Part shown: positions 1 through 12,199 of the stretch, piece after piece | How positions within the stretch are numbered: the first letter of the stretch is position 1 | How the letters are laid out: each line of letters opens with the position of its first letter | DNA from: Odiellus spinosus | Taxonomy: Eukaryota; Arthropoda; Arachnida; Opiliones; Phalangiidae | Length of the DNA: 64,000 nt | Assembly (NCBI GenBank): GCA_963920705.1 | Contig: OY987239.1 | Location: 8,957,504-9,021,503 of the forward strand | Direction of reading: 5' to 3' | Notes under the pieces: model-generated | Told to the model about the DNA's origin: nothing | Database searches by the model: none | What the model saw: the letters and a program-made list of their open reading frames with translations, nothing else | Program-made: the position numbers and the translations under genes

Positions 1-145
1 AGAGGCGCCAGCGAACGGCCCACAGGGATCCCTAACAATTTAAAAAACCTGGCAAATTACGGTGGAAGGCAGAGATAGCTGCACGTCACGTGTCCATGAT
101 CTTGATAAGAAATGAAAACCTCTAATCGTAAATGTTTTGTTAAAA

Positions 146-259
146 TTTTATCGACGTCATAAATATCAATCGCGTCGCGAAATATTTTTAAAAAATCGTA
201 ATGACGCCCGAGAAGCGACCGTTTGAGTCCCGTATTTAGGAATCTCGCCAATGTCCACC
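146..259 (-). CDS. Conserved segment after the TM2 exon, IR copy A (possible exon)
   Basis: This segment follows acceptor-like TTTCATTATCCAG and is conserved with 20,995-20,902 in copy B. One frame reads LLGRHYDFLKIFRDAIDIYD, but the phase-0 frame required by the preceding donor stops after seven codons. It may be a spliced exon with a different boundary or a decayed one. Confidence 0.25.
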
Positions 260-381
260 CTGGATAATGAAAATATCCATTATTGCGTATAATTATTTTT
301 GTATAAAATCCCTCCATTATCCAGAATTTAAAAGTTATCGGAATGACGATATCCAAATTGAGTAGAACCCTTTTTTCCTAC

Positions 382-2538
382 TTGACTCTTCAAATGGATG
401 TACTCGTGCGCGTTCAAGTCTTCTTTGGATTCGACGCCAGCGTATTCTTTGATGGATAATTTCCCTTTAAAGACCGCGTTAACTTCGTTGCAAAAAATGG
501 TGATGCCCAATAACCAGAAAGATAGGACGAGACGAATCGACAATACTCCAGAATCCGAGGGGAAGGCTGAAACGAGAAGAAAGCGAAGCGTGGCCTGGCT
601 TTAGCAAAATCGGGCTCCATCCGCGATGTATTCACATAATATGTTCCACAACTATTTTTTTGCCAAATTCTTAAAGAATAGACGAATTTGAAAATGAAGA
701 GGAACTTGCAGGGGCAGCGCGCTATTGGGGTACACTCTTTAAGCGCCGATCTGATTAAGAGATGTCGCTGTCGTAGTTCCCATTCTGATCCTATTCTGAT
801 TGACTAAGCAATGAGGAGAGAGATAAACTTGGCGTTAACCCCTCGCGCTTCGAGCCTCGACGCGTTTCCCATAGCCACGGATGTAATACGATAGCGAGAG
901 ATAGAGAGGCGCAGGAGCGCCATCTATTGTGATAATTCATCATTATATTTGTACCCCAAAGGCCGTAGCCCCTGGAAGTTGGTTTATGAGTCAATAAAAG
1001 CCCTTCTTTCCTTAACCCGAAATGAATTTGAGCATGGATAGACAGCAAGCAGAAACAAGTTGTTAGACTAAACGTAAATAATCGGCCACATTTGGTAAAC
1101 CGGATTTAGGGCCTATGTTTTCCGGGTCAACTTGAACCTATCTTTTATAGACAAGTTCTGGAATGTCCCAGGCTGGTCTTCGAGATTTACAATAGCTACG
1201 GTCACACTAGCATTTCTTAATCAGTTTGAAACGGTAAAATCAAACTGATATTCATATCGGCAGGAATCGTTTTAAGCGTCTTGCGTTCGCAATTCATCTT
1301 TATCAATTGATTTCTCGTTGCTTCTACTATCGGTTGTTGAAACCGAATCGGTATGAAACTGGTTCTCGAAGCGGTTTCGAGAAATCGAATTTTAGATCAA
1401 ATGTTAACAAGAATCCATTCAGGTTCCATAAGAATATGGGAGGGCCGCGACTCAATAACCATCCTCCCAAACTTTGTAGCAAAAGTTCGTCCGCTTCGAA
1501 TCGATTTTTCAAGTAAATCACTCCTGACATCTATTATTAACCCGCGCCACTAACGACCTTGACATAATATTTTGGGTAATAAAAATGGAGCCGACCAAAA
1601 AAAGATCTAAGCGTACAAATGTTGGGAAAATTGCGGACGAACTTTTGTTACAAAGTTTGGGAGGATGGTACCAGAGGCTAAAGCTATGCTCCCATATTCT
1701 TATGGAACCTGAATGGATTCTTGATGTTAATTTATGCGCAAGTAGCTGCGCCTTAATATTTCTAAAATATCAAACCGCTTCGCTATTCTCATTTTGCAAA
1801 CTACACTCGAACATACGGAAAGGCCAGCCGCCGTTTATTTGACGTTTCAAATTTAGCGTTAATATAGTTGATCCGTGTTTTGTGAAAACGCGATTGCCTT
1901 ACGCTCGTAGAAGAATGAAGCGACGAAGTCCCAGAGAATTGTTGAAAACCCTGTGGTACTCGGGAACCAGCGTCGGAGACATCTCGTCGATAAGTGAACC
2001 GTGGCGGCGGACAGATACATCAACAGTAAGAAACACAAGGCGGACTGCGGGATGGGTCAAAAAATAAGAATGCCGTTACAATTTGGGATGCAAGCTATAA
2101 GCACGAATGATGCTATACGGGGGCGGAGGGAAGAAAAACCTCGTGACGCTGGCGAAATTCAAATCTAAATACCGGCCAATAATTTAATGTTTAACTCGTT
2201 TCCATCCCGCGACGTGTCACCACCCACCCTTCAACTTCTATGAAAGAATTGAGATACGAGCTCCCACATATAATTGGAAACCACGAAGTTTGATTAATTC
2301 TAAACGTTAATTCGGGTTACCTGAATGTCAATTTGAACGACAGAACCGGAATGTTTCCAAACCAGCGGTGGATCCGTAGTGAAATAGTACAACGGTTGCC
2401 ACTCTTGAATCGGTGTCAATGTGGTAAAGTTCAAACCCATTTTTTCATCTCCTTTATCGAACCGAGCTATTGTTTCCATGCTATATGAATCCAAATCATA
2501 GATGTCCACTACCTTAAAAATGAATTTTGCCATGACTA
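382..2538 (-). CDS. Ionotropic-receptor-like gene, copy A (partial)
   Basis: Three exons join in phase. Exon 2,538-2,321 (ligand-binding half) ends WKHSGSVVQIDIQ|GTAACC. Exon 2,044-1,903 has a hydrophobic TM1 (ALCFLLLMYLSAATVHL) and a pore-like FSTILWDFVASFFYE. Exon 566-382 has TM2 in LSIRLVLSFWLLGITIFCNE, then KEYAGVESKEDLNA, a pattern typical of the S2 start in arthropod ionotropic receptors. These are ligand-gated channels related to glutamate receptors and used in chemosensation. Upstream and downstream exons are missing or unrecognised, and an M2 element sits between the TM1 and TM2 exons. The family call rests on my motif recognition, not a search. Confidence 0.6.
690..1000. repeat. M11 repeat, copy 1
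   Basis: Shared with 37,490-37,720, 53,265-53,545 and (inverted) 58,140-58,290; common blocks are TAGTTCCCATTCTGATCCTA and GCGCCATCTATTGTGATAA. No gene is seen between here and 1,400. Confidence 0.8.
1408..1723 (-). mobile_element. M2 element copy 1
   Basis: This is a non-autonomous element of about 316 bp. Long inverted repeats begin CAAGAATCCATTCAGGTTCC and include the arm motif CTCCCAAACTTTGTA; the centre is AATGGAGCCGACC. It is flanked by 7-bp ATGTTAA and lies in an intron of IR copy A. Confidence 0.92.
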
Positions 2539-3143
2539 CTGGGCTTTATTGTTTTCTCTCTTCAATCTATTAAACGGAATTTACCTGTTGATCTCTCAAG
2601 TTGTTTTTCGTGACTCTGTTTAGAAAGGTAAATATTTAGTGGCGATGTCGGAGTTATAACGAATGGAACTCTACTATCTCGTTAAAATAAAATTAATTCG
2701 CTTAAATAGGCGATTGCGTGTTGACTCGGTATATTTTTGGTTAATCTCGATTCGTTTAGGCTTCGATCGTAAAATTACTCTGATTTTCCCGAGTTCATTC
2801 GAAGTAAGAGTTCCGTGCTAAGAATTCAAATCAGAGGCTGTTGTGTACTTTACTTTACCCGGCAGCCAACTCCTGTCACAACCATTTATAATTACTATAT
2901 ATATATACATATTTAAAGCAATCCCAAAGAGGTTTCAGTGACCTTGAGTTTAAATTACTCCTATTGGATAGATGTGACTCCGCCCATTAATTTAACAATA
3001 CATGGATCCCATTTTTGTCGTCTGCTTTGTAACAACTTTGGGGTCCCTTTAACCTAGAAGGCGATAATGAGTCAATTTATAAGTGTCAATTTGGTGTCCC
3101 CCCATTTTACCCAAAATAGGATTTGGCAATGATTATCTTTTAC

Positions 3144-3481
3144 CAGAAGCCGATGAAACCCTCCTTTGAAGTCTATTACTCCCGGGTCTTGTCTACCCCT
3201 CTCTGTATGGGTTAGTTTTAAAAAGCGCGATTCGTACGCCTCCTAACGGTAGATATTTTCGGAGCGGGAGTTCGTCGAGCGAATATCTCTAGCAGCCTTG
3301 GAGTTCGTCAAAAAAACGTCGTCGTTTGTGGAGAGAGAGAATTTCCAATTTTCCGTAGACAGGGGGGTATGAAGTAGGACCCCTAGGATCTCGTAAAATT
3401 GTGAATTTTACCCATACAGAGAGGAGCGCTATATGGAACATTAGAGTAGTAGAGTTCAAAGGAGGGTTTCATCTACTTCTG
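3144..3481 (+). mobile_element. M1 element copy 1
   Basis: This is a 338-bp non-autonomous element with terminal inverted repeats of about 30 bp starting CAGAAGCCGATGAAACCCTC, and an inner inverted pair around TCTCTGTATGGGT. It has no coding capacity; open frames across it are shadows. It lies in IR copy A's upstream DNA. Confidence 0.9.
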
Positions 3482-3659
3482 GTGATAACTTTCTTCCGCG
3501 TATCTCCTCTGCTATAAGAGCAGTCGAGTAGGGAACCTTACAGAGTAAGGGTAATAAAAAAGTAATAACAATAATAGCTAGTATAATAATTTGTATATCA
3601 TTACACTAGCCATGATTATTTCTAACAAATGATATAACAGAGGCCATAAAAACATACGA

Positions 3660-3725
3660 ACCTAAAATGAGAGACCATCTTCTCGTACAGGGCGTCAGGT
3701 CTTCTTTCCTCCAGACTCTATATAT
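3660..3725 (-). CDS. Possible small IR exon, copy A (ALYEKMVSHF)
   Basis: The segment reads EERRPDALYEKMVSHFR on the minus strand. It is repeated as RRDALYEKMASHFR near 22,640-22,695 and RRRNALYEKMASHFR near 30,945-31,000, each upstream of the corresponding IR copy. Conservation of the frame in three copies suggests coding, but splice sites are uncertain. Confidence 0.3.
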
Positions 3726-4073
3726 AGGTATAGATATAACAAGGTGGTGAAAACCGGAGGATTGCTACACTTTTAATGGTTGTAAACGCCTTAAGTCAAT
3801 GGCGCTCCACTTTCCCCTTTTCCGTATTTGTAACATTCACTTTGTCACATTCACTTCAATGTCCAGTTTTTTCGTTTTTAATACGCGACTACTCGTTTTT
3901 CTTCTTTTCTAACTAATGCCGGGCGAATCCGATTACTGATTTCAATCACTACCTACGATTACTCGTAATCGGATTGGACGATTACAAGTAATCGGACTCT
4001 ACGACTAACCAAGTCGGGCAACAAGATTAGCATCGCAGTGTGTATAGAAAACAGTTGAAGTCGCAGTGCCACA

Positions 4074-4311
4074 CAGGGACGGAAATAAGAAATTTTTCTT
4101 ATTGGACAAATGTCCAGTAACCCCCCTTAAAAGTTCAAAAGTTATCGGACATTTAACAAAATTACCGGACAATGCTATATTTCTTGTATTGAAAAGTACT
4201 TTTTTTTTATCGGACATTTGTCCAGTGACCCCCTCTTAAAAATAAAAGTTATCGGACATTTGGAAAATTTATCGGACAATGACCAGTGACTTGTGCTTAT
4301 TTCCGTCCCTG
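4074..4311. mobile_element. M7 element copy 1 (hAT-like)
   Basis: About 238 bp with ends CAGGGACGGAAATAAG / CTTATTTCCGTCCCTG, filled with alternating TGTCCGATAA and TTATCGGACA blocks. The CAGGG start and the 8-bp duplication seen in copy 2 fit the hAT superfamily. Confidence 0.85.
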
Positions 4312-4627
4312 GCTGCCACCCTGCACCCAATCCAATCAGAATCTGTCCACTGCCTACTCTAATACTATAGGCCTATCCTTAGGGAAAAAAAATGGGGGCG
4401 GGGGTACTGATTTAAAAAATATTGTTAGATGTCGCTTTCTTGAGGATAAAAAAGGTGGGAAATTCAAATGTAGGCGGAAAATTCGTTAGGTTAATAACCG
4501 AGAATTCGCATTTGTATTAATTAATTGGGATTTATTTTAAGCGTCAAATAATTAAACGGTGATTTTAAAATATATTTAAAATTAACAATTTCTAAAAGAA
4601 ATAAATTTAACTCAAGATCTGTATATT

Positions 4628-6587
4628 GGGGGCAATTCTCTAACTTTTTTATCGTGCACGCGCATACGATAACTCCGGTTTTATCGTAAATGTGATAAGT
4701 TATCAAAAAATGGTATTCTCTAACTTCCAAATGTGAAATTATCGAGAGCGAGATACGATAACCACCCGATAACTTAACAACAGGGTATTTGCTGTCGGTA
4801 ACTCTTATCGAACGAAGAAAAAACATCCATAATTTCTATAATTCAGCGTTTTTAGATCATTTTTAGAATTGATAGGCTTCAACAAACAAATACTAGTAAA
4901 AATACGCGTTTGAATTTCGCGGCTTCAATCTTATTTCAAATAAAAAACGCTAGGTGGCGACCTTCGTCAGGCTTCCGCTAAAATGGCAGCCAAGCGAACG
5001 AACGAATTTGCGCCGAGCCTGAAGGCTCGAAATAAATAAAATCGACGAATATTTCGCGGAGAGAATGTTTTACGAGATCATGATAAAGGTTTTAAACTCT
5101 CCCTAGTATCTAATTCAATAATCTGTTCGTCAAGCCAGAGCATATAGTCCTAAGAAGTCTGATTCTCGAAAGACCTCGATACTATTAAGGTAAGCCTTGC
5201 ATCAGTTAAACTGTACCAATTGGATATTTCATATTCTCTCTATTCATATGTAAATGGTAGAACGATTTCCTGAGTTTCATTTTCTTAAAGTATTATTTCA
5301 TTATTTCTATTTGTGATTTCAAAACTCAGTACGTCGCTCAACCATTTTTCGTTGAACCTTTTTGATTTCTACCTAGCTAAGTAACACGCTAATCATTTTT
5401 CAGAGTTGCGTACGTTGATTTTCTGCTGAACTTTATCACTATTTAAAAGTTGGATACCAGATACCGTAGGAAATTCTACTAGTACCACTGACAGTAAATT
5501 TGCTAGGAATGTGAAAGAGATCCCGCAACCAAACTGTTTCTACGCTTAAAATTTAAAAAGCCAAGAATACCGTATAAATAAATGGGATAAAACTACAGAA
5601 GTCTCGGTGTATAGATCTAAAATATTTTTGATGACTTTTGGAAAGCTAAATTTCGAAAATATTACTCATACCGCAACCGATTTTGAAGAAGTTGGACATT
5701 TATCAAGAATTGCCATGTTTCGTCACAAAATACCCGTGTCACACGCAAACATTAATAATTTTGCAAGGGCAATTAAAACTTCTAGCTAGGTAGGTATGTT
5801 GAATTTATCCGTAAACTTGTTTTTGAAAAATATTTCCTCATTTAAATTTTTTCTCCGTGTTAATTGTAAAATCTGTACCTAAGCCGGTTTAATAATTCTT
5901 GTAACAGTGAATAAAATGTACTTTGTGTAACATTAATGCGAATCAGTTTGAATAAAAACAATTTGAATGAAATCCATATTATCGCTTGCTTTTTCAACCT
6001 CTTACATATGGCATTACAACTATTTCTACTGTTCCTTTCTAAGCACTCTCTCCGTCGCATTTCTAGTCTGTAAATACATCCTTATTTCAAGTTAAAACTA
6101 AAGAATAAATTTTTATATTAAATACTTCAATATTGTCGGTGTGGATTAGGCGAAATAAGAGTTTAGTGGTTACACATTCATACTTGAAAATACTTCATCT
6201 TTAGCCTCGTTTTAAATCAAAGTTTCATAGCTAGTTCAATAATTATTAAATAGTTTAGAATGGCTTTAAATAAAATAAGCTTTCTTTTCTGTTTCTTTAA
6301 TTTTTTTCTTATTTAAATGAATTCCAAGGATCCTATAAATCCGAATGAAAATGAAATAAAACTTTGTAAAACGTTTTCATTTTAAAGCTAAGCCTGACGA
6401 AAAAAGTTTTTTTTTTTATCGAAAGTACGGTTTTTACCGTTTTTGTAGTTATCGTACTAATCCTTATCGTAAATCGAGCGCGAGAGTTAGAGAATACGGA
6501 TTTAGCGAACGATCGATAAGGTCCCGCCCGGTAAAGTTATCACTTATCGTTTACGATAAAATCCTGAAAAGTTAGAGAATTGCCCCC
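4628..6587. mobile_element. M9, 2-kb terminal-inverted-repeat transposon without recognisable transposase
   Basis: Ends GGGGGCAATTCTCTAAC and complement, flanked by ATT. Uninterrupted copies of the target (GTATATTATCACCTAGATG type) occur at about 23,220 and, diverged, at 7,200. The interior holds only short open frames with no transposase motif that I recognise. The 3-bp duplication suggests a PIF/Harbinger-like source. Confidence 0.82.
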
Positions 6588-6637
6588 ATTATCACCTAGA
6601 TGTCGCTAGGGGCTCTACGATCTTACTTCGATAGAGC

Positions 6638-6900
6638 CAAGAAGGATCAGATAAGGAGAGGAAAAGTGGGGCTGCGTTGAGTTAGAGAGAAGAGCCAACT
6701 TCCCACTCGGGTGGAAAGGGGGGATAGGAAATTCTCGAGGTAAACTGTTGTCACGTGGTCGCTAGCTAGCGCGTGACAACAATTTACCACGAAGCATCTC
6801 TACCCCCGTCTGTCCCCCGTTCTCCCAGAGTGGGAGTTTAGGCCGACGCAGTAGGAGCCGCGCCGTTCCCACTTTTCCTCTCATTATCTGATCCTTCTTG
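6638..6900. mobile_element. M8 element
   Basis: A 263-bp element with inverted ends CAAGAAGGATCAGATAA / complement, flanked by 7-bp ATAGAGC. The centre contains another palindrome around GTTGTCACG...CGTGACAAC. Confidence 0.85.
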
Positions 6901-7439
6901 ATAGAGCCTTATCTAATTTATTCTGGGCGACGCGAGACTCGCGATTGGTTATTCATGACGTAATCCCCTTTCAGATTCCTCAGGAAAGTCACATCTATCT
7001 CGGACAAATTGCAATTTTAAAATGACCAAAATTAAAACCTTGTATCTGGTATTTTGAGGATTAGAATTAGAGATGACAGTTCTCTGACCCAAACTTTAAA
7101 AACTATAAACTTCGCTAGTTACGAACTTTTAATGATAATGATGCCTACAAATATTTTAAAACCTAATTTTCATAATAATCAAATCCTAAATTGAAGATCT
7201 GTATGTTATCACCTAGATGTCGCTAGGGGTTCTACGATTTTATTTGATTAGTTCGTGGGATGGAGCCTTGGGTTCTGATTGGCTTCTTGGCAATGGTAAA
7301 GAAATTCAAATGCATATTTAGGATATAAAACTTTAAAAACCTTTTCTAATGGTATTTGTACTTCAAAAATTATGAAAAAATTCAGGGGAGCGTATTTTTG
7401 CATAAGGAATCGGAAACAAATTTTACATTTCAGCTAATA

Positions 7440-7945
7440 GTATCTTAATTACATTTAATATTTGAAAAAAGGGTAGGCACATACCGGGTTATAAGATATT
7501 GTTACATTGACTCGATTATCCATGATTCCCAATTATCGCGAATGACGCAGTTTCTTTATTAATTAGTAATTGTTAACAATCGTGTCTTTATAACTTAATT
7601 CCTTAATTGTAAATCTATCGTGTTGAGAATTGGTGCTAAGGCGGTCGTTTAAAATCCTGCGACGTACCTTTCCATAAAGTCGGACACTAATAATAGCCGA
7701 GTATAAAATAGCACACAATGTCTCTCTTCGTAACTTCTAAGTCCGGCCTGAAAACTGAGAGTAAATATTAAAATGGTCAATAATTGGGAAATTTCTAGCT
7801 CTAGGTAAAGGAAGAGTGAAAAAGGGATAAGGCATCCGTTGATTGCATTATTTAGAGTGTTTAATTTCCCTGCTCATTTTATTTAAATAACGGAAACTCG
7901 TACATGGTAGAGTGGCCTCGATGTTTAAACATTATTTTAGGGGGA
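7440..7945. repeat. Segmental duplication block, copy 1
   Basis: Closely similar to 23,480-23,985 and more distantly to 31,690-32,250 (shared ATTGAGTCGATTATCCATGA, TCGCGAATGACGC). No gene is recognised in it. Confidence 0.85.
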
Positions 7946-7980
7946 CAATTTTTAAAGGGTTTGCGTTCGCTCGCGCAGTT

Positions 7981-8190
7981 TCCCATTTGCGCATTTTCAT
8001 TTGCGCAGTTTCCCATTTGCGCATTTTCATTTGCGCAGTTTCCCACTTGCGAATTTTCATTTGCGCAGTTTCCCATTTGCGCATTTTCATTTGCGCAGTT
8101 TCCCATTTGCGCATTTTCATTTGCGCAGTTTCCCATTTGCGCATTTTCATTTGCGCAGTTTCCCATTTGCGCATTTTCATTTGCGCAGTA
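7981..8190. repeat. 30-bp tandem repeat, 7 copies
   Basis: The unit is TTTGCGCAGTTTCCCATTTG followed by CGCATTTTCA, almost perfect, with one variant copy (CCCACTTGCGAATT). It is open in several frames only because the period is a multiple of three. Confidence 0.93.
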
Positions 8191-8229
8191 GCCATTTGCG
8201 CAGTTTGGCATTCGAGCTGTCCAACAAGA

Positions 8230-9600
8230 GTGATTAACTAACCTAAACTAACTGTAACGCTTAATTATCTAGATTTAAAATTATTTTATTATCCTTTAAC
8301 AAATAAGTTCAGTACCCCTTTAAAATATCTTAAACTTATTCATTTCTTAAATATTGCACCAGGTCGCACTTGTAACTAAGGAAGGGAAAAACCATTTTGT
8401 CAAACTTGTTTAACGCTGGACGTTGCAAGCGCAACCGGTGGCTAATCCTCGCTCCTTACCCCTTTAACAATGCCAGGGTAGCTAGGAATAGAAAGGCTTC
8501 TGCAGGGCCTCTCATATTCATGAATACCAGCTTAACCTATACCTACTAATACAACGTGTACGCTCTCTCGCCACCTAGTCGCCATGTTACTTTTAAAACC
8601 CCAAATATTTTCTTTAACCCCCAAAGTTGAAGGTTGCCAAGCCTTGTCTATTGTATTATGTTTCTTTGGAATGTATATTTTTAAAAGTGTTTGTATAAAC
8701 TGTAAAGTGTGTTTGCCACATTTCGGACACGTGTCCGAGATGATGTCATTTTCGAGGGCGACGATTGGTTAGTGCCCAGTTGGGTAATTTTGAGAACCAC
8801 GTGCGCCCGTGGTTGATAAGCGCGACTTGGCGCGAAAAATAGAGAAGCTCTTGGAGCATCAATAACTTCGGTTGAAAAATTAATGGTGGTGCCCTTCGGG
8901 CTCACCGGCCGCGATATGTTTACACGGTACGTGGTAAGGTCGGAGCGCGCGAGAAACGTAAAGTAATCCAACGCGCATTTTTGAATGCGCGTCGCTACGC
9001 GAAAAACAATAATTAATTCGGCGTGTGTCATGGTGTACCCTCGTGAAGGACTCTGCAAACCTCATCAACAGTACCGTAACTATATTCGTCTTTTGTTTTA
9101 AGTTAGTTGAATTGTATTCAACTCTTAGTTGGCCAACGCGCCTTGAATAACTTTCATAACCGTAATTGCCTTATGAGCATATTTTAATATTTTAATGAAT
9201 TTAAGCCTAATGAGCTGTTTTTTTTGTATCTAAATGCCTAATGTGCTAGATCTAATAATTTTTGTTAATGTTACTAATATCCTAATTAACACTTTGTCAG
9301 TATTTGTTTATTGAAGAACTGTTAGTATCAGTTCCATTTATTCATTGTTATAATTAAATATTTTCTTGGCAACCTTCAATCCTCTCTTAGTTTTTAAATT
9401 ACCCTAATCTTTAATATAAATTCCCCTAGACAACAGTTTATTATTATTATTTTTATTTCGCCACCTCCCAATAGTGAAAAGGTAGGCGAGACCCGGACCG
9501 TATTATTTTTTTAAACCTTGTAGCGAATATTTTATTTTAATCAAACCCTTAGCTTTAATTATTTCCTACTTAATTTAATCTTTATTTAAACCTAGCCAAA
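8230..9600. other. No supported gene (interior of the TTGCGCA element)
   Basis: The open frames at 8,584-9,068 on both strands overlap each other and have no family motif. The rest is AT-rich. Confidence 0.5.
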
Positions 9601-10035
9601 AATATTTCGTTACATAACGTAACCTAACATAACCTGCAAATGAACACTGCGCAAATAGAAAAAGCGCAAATGGAAACTGCGGAAATGGAAACCTGTGGAA
9701 ATGGAAAACTGCGCAAAAGGAAATGCGCTTGTGGTAATTGCGCAATTGGAACCTTACCTTACAGACCTGGGTGAACTCGCAGGTCGGGCCTCTGAATAAG
9801 GGGAGTGTGTTTTAGGAACTATTTAGCGTGTGTCACCGTCTTTTGCGGTAAAAATTGAGGCCGGACACGTTATTATCCCCACGGGTATTTAATCCATATC
9901 AGCTCCAAAACATTCAGCGTCTTTTTACCTTCCCGACTGAACTTTAGTCCAGGGGGAGGTTTTACACTGGTCGATTCTGTCTGTGTCTGTGTGTGTGATT
10001 TTCCGTGTTGATAATATCAATTTTATTGATGTAAT

Positions 10036-10372
10036 CAGAAGCCGATGAAACCCTCCTTTGAAGTCTATTACTCCCGGGTCTTGTCTACCCCTCTCTGTAT
10101 GCGTTAGTTTCAAAAAGCGCGATTCGTACGCCTCCTAACGGTAGATATTTTCGGAGCGGGAGTTCGTCGAGCGAATATCTCTAGCAGCCTTGGAGTTCGT
10201 CAACCAAACGTCATCGTTTGTGGAGAGGGAGAATTTCCAATTTTCCGTAGACAGGGGGGATGAAGTAGGACCCCTCCGATCTCATAAAATTGTGAATTTT
10301 ACCCATACAGAGAGGAGCGCTATATGGAACATTAGAGTAGTAGACTTCAAAGGAGGGTTTCCTCGGCTTCTG
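10036..10372 (+). mobile_element. M1 element copy 2
   Basis: Full-length M1 with CAGAAGCC ends, flanked by the 7-bp direct repeat ATGTAAT. Confidence 0.92.
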
Positions 10373-10669
10373 ATGTAATCTTGATACGTTATTATTGAAC
10401 TCACTGTTTGTAAGTGGTGAGAGGAATATTTTTGATTTAAATTATTTAAATTATTTTCTGTTTATTTGATATTTATATTTGATAATGTTTTTGTACATAA
10501 ATTGTTCTGTGTAAAGGGTCATTTTACACGTTACCGAATATTGCTAATTTTAATTATTTAAATTATAAGTTCTTTGTTTTGTTTCAATACCGACATTCGG
10601 ACTGGTATATTAACTTTGAAATCAAAGTGTTTATATAAGATTTGTTTTTCATTTCTCTGACTATGTGAG

Positions 10670-11119
10670 GGGAAATACAGAACGGCGAATCAAAAGAACG
10701 CTGATTCTTCTATTCTTCCTCTTCATTTACCCTACGTATATACACATTTCTATTCTTTATTTAAGATAGGGTTAGGCTAGGTTGCGTCGTCAGGGAGGTA
10801 AAATTTTGGTTTCCCAACTTGTTCTCCCTCTTCATTTACCCTACGTATATACACATTTCTATTCTTTTTTATTTAAGATAGGGTTAGGTTAGGTTGCGTC
10901 GTCGGGGAGGTAATATTTTGGTTTCCCAACTTGTTATTCGTAATAAGGCAATTTTAGAAAAACGAAACGCGGAAATAATGGAGTTTGACGTCCTTGACTG
11001 CGCGCCAAGCCACATAAATAGTTTGATCAATAATTGTACTTAAATACCGAATATTCTAACGTTGCGAATGTCCTAATATACTCGGCGTATTCGCGCAACC
11101 CGTAAACACACCGTAATAC
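10670..11119. repeat. Dispersed repeat, left half, with internal tandem duplication
   Basis: Matches 26,884-27,199 closely. It contains two copies of about 105 bp around ATTTAAGATAGGGTTAGG and GGTTGCGTCGTC. Confidence 0.8.
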
Positions 11120-11422
11120 CAAGAATCCATTCAGGTTCCATAAGAATATGGGAGCATAGCTTTAGCCTCTGGTACCATCCTCCCAAACTTTGTAACAAAA
11201 GTTCGCAACATTTGTACGCTTAGATCTTTTTTCGGTCGGCTCCTTTTTTATTACCCAAAATATTATGTCAAGGTCGTTAGTGGCGCGGGTTAATAATAGA
11301 TGTCAGGAGCGATTTACTTGAAAAATCGATTCGAAGCGGACGAACTTTGGTTACAATGTTTGGGAGGATGGTTATTAAATCGCGGCCCTACCATATTCTT
11401 ATGGAACCTGAATGGATTCTTG
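11120..11422 (+). mobile_element. M2 element copy 2 (left boundary of a 4.4-kb segment)
   Basis: Full M2 with CAAGAATCC ends. The left flank is GTAATAC; the matching duplicate is not at its own right end but 4.1 kb away, after copy 3 at 15,559. Confidence 0.9.
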
Positions 11423-11741
11423 GTTAATGTGAGTAAATTGGTAGACCTTGGTTAATTATAGACGTATCGTAGCCGAACCTTGTTCTATAACCTTGAAATA
11501 ATTTTTTCTGACGGGGCGTTTATCAGTTTCTAATAAAATTGGAGCAACAAAAAATAAATATTAAAAGTAAAAAATCTTATTCACTTACAATAATAAGAAA
11601 ATTAACTGAACAATAAAATATAGCCTTTGTGATTATTTTTTATTATTTTCACAGATATATATTATTTTTCTTATTTTGCTTTTGTTATAACTCTATTTAA
11701 TAAGGCCATCTTTGGATATAACAATCTAATTTTAGCCAAAT

Positions 11742-12078
11742 CAGAAGCCGATGAAACCCTCCTTTGAAGTCTATTACTCCCGGGTCTTGTCTACCCCTCT
11801 CTGTGTGGGTTATTCTCAAAAGGAGCGATTCGTACGCCTCCTAACGGTAGATGTTTTCGGAGCGGGAGCTCGTCGAGCGAATATCTCTAGCAGCCTTGGA
11901 GTTCGTCCAAAAAACGTCGTCGTTTGTGGAGAGAGAGAATTTCCAATTTTCCGTAGACAGGGGGGATAAAGTAGGATCCCTTCTAACTCGTAAAATTGGG
12001 AATTTTACCCATACAGAGAGGAGCGCTATATGGAACATTGGTGTAGTAGACTTCAAAGGAGGGTTTCATCGGCTTCTG
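11742..12078 (+). mobile_element. M1 element copy 3
   Basis: Full-length M1, flanked by 7-bp GCCAAAT on both sides. Confidence 0.92.
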
Positions 12079-12199
12079 GCCAAATTAATAAATTATAAAT
12101 CAGAAAAGTTTTACAAACTTGAAACACTTCGATTGGTGATCGAATCTAACGCTACTGATCTGTCTGAATGCGTTGAGATATCATTAAACGCGTGTTTAC

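Larger units (their letters stand above)
7946..9790. mobile_element. TTGCGCA-array element, long form
   Basis: The left end is an array of TTTGCGCAGTTTCCC units (7,967-8,200). The right end has the inverted units AAACTGCGCAAATGG (9,640-9,740). Homology to the duplicated block at 23.5-24.0 kb stops exactly where the left array begins, showing insertion. No coding region was recognised inside. Confidence 0.6.

Noticed and set aside
57..356. 99-codon minus-strand frame as a separate gene
   Set aside because: It overlaps the conserved post-TM2 segment and then runs into the inverted-repeat element at 1-102; it is not an independent gene.
1903..2044. Alternative minus-strand frame reading LVFLTVDVSVRRHGSLIDEM
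   Set aside because: It is open and protein-like, but the phase from the upstream donor selects the hydrophobic TM1 frame, which also joins correctly to the TM2 exon.
1882..2067. Plus-strand open frame MKTRLPYARRRMKRRSP, conserved at 21.8 and 30.0 kb
   Set aside because: It is antisense to the minus-strand TM1 exon, which has splice sites and phases that fit its neighbours.
7904..8241. Open frames of about 80-110 codons on both strands with repeating 10-residue units
   Set aside because: They result from a 30-bp tandem repeat, are open in several frames at once, and have no start, splice or domain support.
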